Below are positions 33,012-37,299 of a DNA stretch of 37,299 nucleotides, piece by piece (position 1 is the first letter of the stretch; the number at the start of each line of letters is the position of its first letter). The notes under the pieces were generated by a model. That model was not told where the DNA came from. It searched no databases and saw nothing but the letters and a program-made list of their open reading frames with translations. This stretch comes from Solirubrobacterales bacterium (GTDB taxonomy: Bacteria; Actinomycetota; Thermoleophilia; Solirubrobacterales; 70-9), in the NCBI GenBank assembly GCA_030152805.1, contig JASLIG010000037.1, positions 1 to 37,299 of the forward strand, written 5' to 3'. A program made the position numbers and the translations under genes.

Positions 33012-33455
33012 ATGGACGCCGCGGCTCGCGACAGCACCGAGGACTGGGTCTTGCCGGGGCGGGCGCGGCCGCCGCTGATCGGCGAGCTGGAGCGGCGGAT
33101 CGAAGTGGCGATGGCAACGGCGCAGGCTTCCGAGGCTGCGGTGATCACTGTTGGCGCGGCCGCGCTCGACGCCGCCGAGCAGGCACGACACGCCGCCGAG
33201 CTGGCCGAGCGAGCGAGCGGCGCGGCGCTGGCTGCCCAGGGACGGGTCGAAGCGATCGCGGTGACGCCGCCGCAACCCTCCCCAGCGGAGGGCTCGGCGG
33301 GGGTCGAAAGTTCCGCGGAGGCCGGGGACGACAGCCTCGGTGATTTCAGCGCCCGGGCGGACCGGCTCGTCGCCCGCTTGCGCCAACTGCAACGGGTTCC
33401 CCTTGGGGGGCCCGCAGCCAGCGACGTTTCAGACCCACGGCAATCCGCGCGCTGA
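33012..33455 (+). CDS. Small Ala-rich hypothetical protein, probable coiled coil
   Basis: 147 residues from the ATG at 33012 (a TTG at 33003 is in frame). The middle (about 30-80; LIGELERRIEVAMATAQASE, then ALDAAEQARHAAELAERASG) is Ala/Glu/Arg-rich with heptad-like spacing, suggesting a long helix; the rest is disordered Pro/Ser-rich. Codons show the strong G/C third-position bias of the region, supporting coding. Its 3' end overlaps the convergent pabC gene by 110 bp. No family recognised and no membrane or signal segment. It could be a chance frame, so confidence is moderate. Confidence 0.5.
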   Translation: MDAAARDSTEDWVLPGRARPPLIGELERRIEVAMATAQASEAAVITVGAAALDAAEQARHAAELAERASGAALAAQGRVEAIAVTPPQPSPAEGSAGVESSAEAGDDSLGDFSARADRLVARLRQLQRVPLGGPAASDVSDPRQSAR

Positions 33456-34131
33456 GCGGACCCGGAGGCGGAAGGCGGACATCGTCGATCGAGTCGACCG
33501 GCTCGACGCCGCGCACCGAGCCCGTCAGGAACACCTCACCACCCTGCAGGTCCGCGGCGCTGAGCACCCGCTCCCGTACGTCGATCCCCGCGTCCCGCGC
33601 AACCTCGATCGCCTGATGCCGAGCAATGCTGGGCAGGATCCGGCCATCGATCGGCGGCGTCATCAGTCGGTCCCCTTCGGCGCAGAAGAAGCTGGCACGC
33701 GAAGCCTCCAGGATCGAGCCATCGGTGTCGAGCAGGAGCGCCAGCTGCCGTGCCGAGAGCGGCGCCTCGATCTGTTCCAGCAGCCGTCTGTCGGCCCACT
33801 TGTGCTCGCCGAGCCCGCCGCCGACCGTGGCTCTGTGCAGCGAGATCCCCCTCTCCGCTTCGGGGAACACGAGGGCTGGGTCGATCTCTTCGGCATCGAT
33901 GCGCAGTCCCGGACGGGGAGTGACGGTGATGCGAAGTTTGCCGTGGCGAATGCCCAGGGCCTCGTCGAGGATGGCGTCGCGAGCAGCGCTGGGTAGGGCG
34001 GCGCCGTAGAGCGCCGCGACGCTGGCGCCGAGCCGCTCGATGTGGGCGTCGAGCTCGACCGGCCGTCCGGCGATGACGAGCATGGTCTCGAAGACGCCCC
34101 TGCCGGGATCGGCGTGGGGGGATGCTGACAT
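33346..34131 (-). CDS. pabC: Aminodeoxychorismate lyase (class IV PLP aminotransferase)
   Basis: 261 residues from the ATG at 34131. Class IV fold motifs are present: GRGVFETMLVIAGRPVELDA at the N-terminus, LRITVTPRPGLR, the likely PLP lysine in GEHKWADRRLLE, LLLDTDGSILEASRASFF, and TPPIDGRILPSIARHQAIEV followed later by FLTGSVRGVEPVDS. PabC turns 4-amino-4-deoxychorismate into p-aminobenzoate and pyruvate for folate. The divergent neighbour encodes PabB, which makes that substrate. A branched-chain or D-amino acid aminotransferase is the alternative, but the pabB context favours PabC. The last 35 residues are Arg/Gly-rich and overlap the opposite-strand hypothetical gene. Confidence 0.85.
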   Translation of the reverse strand: MSASPHADPGRGVFETMLVIAGRPVELDAHIERLGASVAALYGAALPSAARDAILDEALGIRHGKLRITVTPRPGLRIDAEEIDPALVFPEAERGISLHRATVGGGLGEHKWADRRLLEQIEAPLSARQLALLLDTDGSILEASRASFFCAEGDRLMTPPIDGRILPSIARHQAIEVARDAGIDVRERVLSAADLQGGEVFLTGSVRGVEPVDSIDDVRLPPPGPLSARIAVGLKRRWLRAPQGEPVAVGASGRRAGPPGR

Positions 34132-34134
34132 TGG

Positions 34135-35583
34135 ATGGATATCTTGCCGCCGATGCCGCTCGTCCGCCGGCTCGACACGCTCATCGACCCCGAGCGCGCC
34201 TTCGTCCATATGTACGGAGCGAGCGCGAACGCCTTCTGGCTCGACAGCAGCAGCGCCGGGGAGCGGGGGCGCTTCTCGTTCATCGGCGACGCCGGCGGGC
34301 CGCTGAGCGCCGTCGTCACATATGAGGTCGACACCGGCAGGCTTCGCATCGCGCGAGCCGGCGGTGACGAAGAGCGGGCGGAATCGATCTTCGACTACCT
34401 CAGCGGCGAGCTGACCCGGCTTGACCGGGCGACGCGCCCCGATTCGCTGGCCAACGCTGGGTTGCCCTTCGGGCTCGACTGCGGCTTTGTCGGTTATCTC
34501 GGCTACGAGTTGAAGGCGGAGTGCGGGGCGGGGGCTGTGCACAGCGCCGCGACTCCGGATGCCGCCTTCATCTTCGCCGATCGCCTGATCGCCTTCGATC
34601 ACGCGGAGGGTCACACCTACCTCGTTTGCCTGGCGGCGGAGGACGATGCCGCCGCGGCGGAGCGCTGGATCTCGGTCACGGCCCGGCGCCTGCGCTCGCT
34701 GGGTCCGCTCGCCGATCCCGCTCCCGGTAGACCGGCGCCGGCGCTTGGGCTGCGCCGCTCGCACGAGCGCTACCGCCAGGACATCGAAGCCTGCAAGCGG
34801 TACTTAACGGCGGGGCACAGCTACGAGATCTGTCTCACCGATCGGGTGCACGCCGCGGGGCGGTTCGAGCCCCTGCACCTATATCGGGCCCTGCGCCGGG
34901 CCAATCCGGCGCCGTTTGCGGCCTACCTGCGCTTCGGCGAGGTGGCGGTGCTCAGCTCCTCGCCCGAGCGCTTCCTTGCCGTCGATCGCGGGGGCTGGGC
35001 CGAAGCCCGGCCGATCAAGGGGACCAGTGGCCGAGGCGAGACGGCGCGGGAAGATGCCGAGCTGGCCGCGGCTCTCGCCGCCGACCCCAAATGCCGCGCC
35101 GAGAACGTCACCATCGTCGATTTGATGCGCAACGACCTCGGCCGCGTCTGCGAGTTCGGCTCGGTCTCGGTGCCGGAGCTGATGCGGGTCGAGACCTACG
35201 AGACGGTGCACCAGCTCGTCTCCAGCGTGCGCGGGCGCCTGCGGCGGGGCCTGGGCGCGGTCGGGTGCGTCCGCGCCTGCTTCCCGCCCGGCTCGATGAC
35301 GGGCGCGCCGAAGCTGCGCACGATGGAGATCATCGACGAGCTCGAGGGCGAGGCGCGCGGTGTCTATTCCGGGGCGATCGGCTGGTTCGGCCGCGGTGGC
35401 GCCTGCGACCTCAGCGTCGCGATTCGCACCATCGTCCTCGACCGCGAAGGGGCCTCGATCGGCGCCGGCGGCGCGATCGTCGCCGACTCCGACCCCGAGG
35501 ACGAGTTCGCGGAGATGCTGCTCAAGGCGCGGGCAGCCAGCGCCGCTTTCGAGTTCCGGGGTCCCACATTCGTCCGAACTTAA
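34135..35583 (+). CDS. pabB: Aminodeoxychorismate synthase component I
   Basis: 482 residues from the ATG at 34135, three bases from the divergent pabC start; the ATG at 34153 (MPLVRRLDTLIDPERAFVHM) is an alternative. Chorismate-binding fold: FWLDSS near the N-terminus, HERYRQDIEACKRYLTAGHS, SSSPERFLAVD, PIKGTSGRG with the lysine typical of aminodeoxychorismate synthase rather than anthranilate synthase, ENVTIVDLMRNDLGRVC, and GSMTGAPKLRTMEIIDELEG near the end. It aminates chorismate using ammonia from a glutaminase partner (PabA). No glutamine amidotransferase is fused or encoded nearby, so PabA or TrpG must come from elsewhere. Confidence 0.93.
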   Translation: MDILPPMPLVRRLDTLIDPERAFVHMYGASANAFWLDSSSAGERGRFSFIGDAGGPLSAVVTYEVDTGRLRIARAGGDEERAESIFDYLSGELTRLDRATRPDSLANAGLPFGLDCGFVGYLGYELKAECGAGAVHSAATPDAAFIFADRLIAFDHAEGHTYLVCLAAEDDAAAAERWISVTARRLRSLGPLADPAPGRPAPALGLRRSHERYRQDIEACKRYLTAGHSYEICLTDRVHAAGRFEPLHLYRALRRANPAPFAAYLRFGEVAVLSSSPERFLAVDRGGWAEARPIKGTSGRGETAREDAELAAALAADPKCRAENVTIVDLMRNDLGRVCEFGSVSVPELMRVETYETVHQLVSSVRGRLRRGLGAVGCVRACFPPGSMTGAPKLRTMEIIDELEGEARGVYSGAIGWFGRGGACDLSVAIRTIVLDREGASIGAGGAIVADSDPEDEFAEMLLKARAASAAFEFRGPTFVRT

Positions 35584-35666
35584 GCCTCTGGGAGATAGTT
35601 GGACAAATGTGCGAATGAAGAAGTAGAACACTCAGCCGTTCTGTCCGGTGTGACGCGACCCCCCAA

Positions 35667-35683
35667 ACGCCCTGCATGGGCGT
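35667..35683 (+). promoter_or_regulatory. Leader hairpin upstream of the collagen-like gene
   Basis: ACGCCC-TGCAT-GGGCGT forms a perfect 6-bp stem, followed by a small ACCC-AAC-GGGT repeat (35686-35696), just before the AAGGAG ribosome site (35707-35712). It may shape the 5' UTR; function is untested. Confidence 0.35.
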
Positions 35684-35721
35684 CTACCCAACGGGTCCTA
35701 CCCAGTAAGGAGATTCACCGG

Positions 35722-37158
35722 ATGACTGCTCAAACCACCTCACTGCCTCGCCTCCGGCATCTGGCTCTCGGCCTCGCCGTGTGCCTGATCTTCGTTGGCC
35801 TGACAGTGGCATCGACGTCCGCGCAGGCGGCACAAACGACTTCCTTCAATGCACTCAACCTCTGCATCAAGCGGAGTGGGGAGAGCAAGGGCACGGTTCG
35901 CCTGATCTCGGCGAAAGCTCGCTGCAAGACGGACGAGCGCGGTGTCACCTTCCTCACCGGCACGCAGGGTGTGTTGGGCGCAGAAGCCGAAAGCGGCGCT
36001 GCCGGTCCGACCGGCCCCGCTGGGGTCCCCGGCCCTCAGGGCGAAAAAGGCCCCCGAGGCGACAAAGGTCCCCAGGGTGACAAAGGCCCGCAGGGCGAGC
36101 AGGGCCCAATCGGCCCGCAGGGCCCCGCCGGCGCGAAGGGTCCGACCGGGGACAAAGGCCCGGTTGGCGAGCAGGGCCAGGATGGAGCCAAGGGTCCAAC
36201 CGGCGACAAAGGCACCCAGGGCGAGCAGGGCGCAAAGGGTCCTGACGGCGACAAGGGTCCCGACGGCGACCAGGGCCCGCAGGGCGAGGAAGGCCCCAAG
36301 GGTGAAGAAGGTCCTCAGGGCGAAGAAGGCCCCGCCGGCGAAGAAGGCCCACAGGGCCCGATCGGCGAGCAGGGCCCCGTTGGCGAGAAGGGCGCGACCG
36401 GTGAGCAGGGACCTGTAGGAGACGAAGGCCCTCAGGGCGAACCGGGCGAGCAAGGCCCGATCGGCGAAGAAGGCCCGATCGGCCCGCAGGGCCCCGTCGG
36501 TGAGGAAGGGCCTCAGGGCCCGACCGGCGAGCAGGGTCCGGTGGGCGACCAGGGGCCGCAGGGCGACCCCGGTGACAAGGGTCCCGACGGTGACAAGGGT
36601 CCCGACGGTGACAAAGGCCTGCAGGGCGATCAGGGTCCGAAGGGCCCCGATGGCGACAAGGGCCCGACCGGCGACAAGGGTCCTCAGGGCGACAAAGGCC
36701 TGCAGGGCGAACAGGGTCCCCAGGGCCCAGCCGGCCCAGCCGGCTCGGCCGCCGTTCGCGAGATCCGCGGCGGTGGTAGCAGCTCTTCTGTTTCCAACGG
36801 TATGACCAACAACGTCCGGTACTTCGGACCCTCGGTCGACATGGGCTGGAACACCGAGGCCCCGATCGAGGAGGTGCTGCCCTCCGGTGGCAAAGTCAGC
36901 AACCTCAGGATCTACCTGAACGGCTCGCCCGGCAGTCCCGACAGCTACGTGTTCACCGTGCGCAGGGACCCGGCGGGTGCCGCCGTCCCGGTCAACACCG
37001 GGATTACCTGCACGGTCTCCGGTAGCTCGACGAGCTGCGAAGACACGAAAAACTCGCAGATGTTCGCCGCCGGCGATGCGATCTCGATCCAGGCGGCTGA
37101 GAACTCGAGTCCAAGTACGGTCTCGGGACTGTTCTTCCGCCTCGACTACCAGCCGTAG
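35722..37158 (+). CDS. Secreted collagen-like (Gly-X-Y) repeat protein
   Basis: 478 residues from the ATG at 35722, nine bases after AAGGAG. It has a signal peptide (LRHLALGLAVCLIFVGLTVA to SAQA), an N-terminal domain (about 38-91) with two cysteines, then 84 uninterrupted Gly-X-Y triplets (residues 92-343). A Ser/Gly linker and a C-terminal domain (about 350-478) rich in beta-type sequence follow, with a Cys pair (TCTVSGSSTSCE) that may act as a trimerisation head. The triplets are dominated by charged and polar types (GPQGEQ, GDKGPD, GEEGPQ), so the triple helix would be stabilised by salt bridges rather than hydroxyproline. No wall anchor (LPXTG) is seen. It is probably a secreted or surface fibre. 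Confidence 0.93.
   Translation: MTAQTTSLPRLRHLALGLAVCLIFVGLTVASTSAQAAQTTSFNALNLCIKRSGESKGTVRLISAKARCKTDERGVTFLTGTQGVLGAEAESGAAGPTGPAGVPGPQGEKGPRGDKGPQGDKGPQGEQGPIGPQGPAGAKGPTGDKGPVGEQGQDGAKGPTGDKGTQGEQGAKGPDGDKGPDGDQGPQGEEGPKGEEGPQGEEGPAGEEGPQGPIGEQGPVGEKGATGEQGPVGDEGPQGEPGEQGPIGEEGPIGPQGPVGEEGPQGPTGEQGPVGDQGPQGDPGDKGPDGDKGPDGDKGLQGDQGPKGPDGDKGPTGDKGPQGDKGLQGEQGPQGPAGPAGSAAVREIRGGGSSSSVSNGMTNNVRYFGPSVDMGWNTEAPIEEVLPSGGKVSNLRIYLNGSPGSPDSYVFTVRRDPAGAAVPVNTGITCTVSGSSTSCEDTKNSQMFAAGDAISIQAAENSSPSTVSGLFFRLDYQP
35995..36753 (+). repeat. Coding minisatellite of the collagen-like domain
   Basis: A run of 9-bp-based GGN-NNN-NNN units encodes the 84 Gly-X-Y triplets. Larger repeats such as GGTCCCGACGGTGACAAG occur back to back (about 36582-36618). 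The degenerate codons suggest an old array with local recent duplication; slippage could change its length between strains. Confidence 0.8.
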
Positions 37159-37181
37159 CCGAGCCGGACATCACCGCTGTG

Positions 37182-37213
37182 CCGTCGCCCACCCCTTGCC
37201 GGGTGGGCGACGG
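37182..37213. terminator. Strong 13-bp hairpin, probably bidirectional terminator
   Basis: CCGTCGCCCACCC (37182-37194) and GGGTGGGCGACGG (37201-37213) are perfectly complementary around CTTGCC. It lies 23 bases after the collagen-like stop and 11 bases beyond the presumed end of a convergent minus-strand gene. The T-run is short (GGTTTG), so efficiency is uncertain. Confidence 0.7.
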
Positions 37214-37224
37214 CGGTTTGCGGG

Positions 37225-37299
37225 TCAGCTCGCGGCGTGCCCGAGCAATGGGATACGAAGTGCGCCGCCCAGACGCAGGCTCCGTTGAGACCGCCGAGT
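37225..37299 (-). CDS. Possible 3' end of a convergent gene cut by the window edge
   Basis: The last 75 bases of the minus strand form an open frame of 24 codons ending in TGA (SLRLGGALRIPLLGHAAS). The position of the shared hairpin between two ends supports a convergent gene, but too little is visible to name it. Confidence 0.3.
   Translation of the reverse strand, partial: TRRSQRSLRLGGALRIPLLGHAAS

Noticed and set aside
35995..36753. Regular short repeats considered as a CRISPR or non-coding satellite
   Set aside because: The period is 9 bp in frame with Gly-X-Y codons; there are no constant repeats with unique spacers.

Overview
The window is very GC-rich DNA with tightly packed genes, many GTG/TTG starts and frequent stop/start overlaps. 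Gene content (HxlR and TetR regulators, GTP-type PEP carboxykinase, DUF4333 lipoprotein, MmpL-type transporter, fused glycosyltransferases) suggests a soil-type actinobacterium. My best guess is Thermoleophilia/Solirubrobacterales, an inference from style and family content rather than from a marker gene. No rRNA, tRNA, CRISPR array, transposase or phage gene was seen.

Layout. (1) 1-9.7 kb, central metabolism and regulation: a truncated thiolase behind a TetR regulator, an MmpL/RND exporter divergent from an HxlR regulator, a sucC-sucD-ferredoxin run, a DUF4333 lipoprotein and GTP-dependent PEP carboxykinase. (2) 9.7-31.6 kb, a surface or secreted polysaccharide locus. A minus-strand run starts with a GT2-GT4 fusion and continues through five tandem, divergent GH26 (beta-mannanase family) secreted enzymes. 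A plus-strand trio encodes a GT4 and the Wzm/Wzt ABC exporter. A second minus-strand run encodes a polyprenyl-phosphotransferase-like/GT2 chimera, a large GT-C-like membrane protein, a DUF1616 protein, GT2, GT4, a GT2-polysaccharide deacetylase fusion and a secreted GH5 glycosidase. (3) 31.9-37.3 kb: a malyl-CoA lyase homologue, a small hypothetical protein, head-to-head pabC/pabB for p-aminobenzoate, and a secreted collagen-like protein ending at a strong hairpin.

How the genes fit together. The middle 22 kb reads as one ABC-exporter-dependent glycan system: cytoplasmic and membrane glycosyltransferases build the chain, Wzm/Wzt exports it, and a deacetylase domain, five GH26 enzymes and one GH5 enzyme may trim or remodel it outside. 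Five GH26 copies suggest a beta-mannan-like or related beta-1,4 polymer; this is inference.

The most unusual non-coding signal is a family of ~145-153 bp structured repeats: two copies face each other at 1559-1990 and a third lies at 21869-22012. Each has 28-30 bp complementary outer arms whose sequence differs between copies while pairing is kept, conserved inner words (GGGAATTGA ... GCGACATTCCC), and inner hairpins with 3-nt loops and compensatory changes. A GAAGCT-rich tract lies on the same side of every copy. A second, smaller palindrome family (two 37-nt copies) sits between sucC and sucD, and an in-frame hairpin lies inside the DUF1616 gene.
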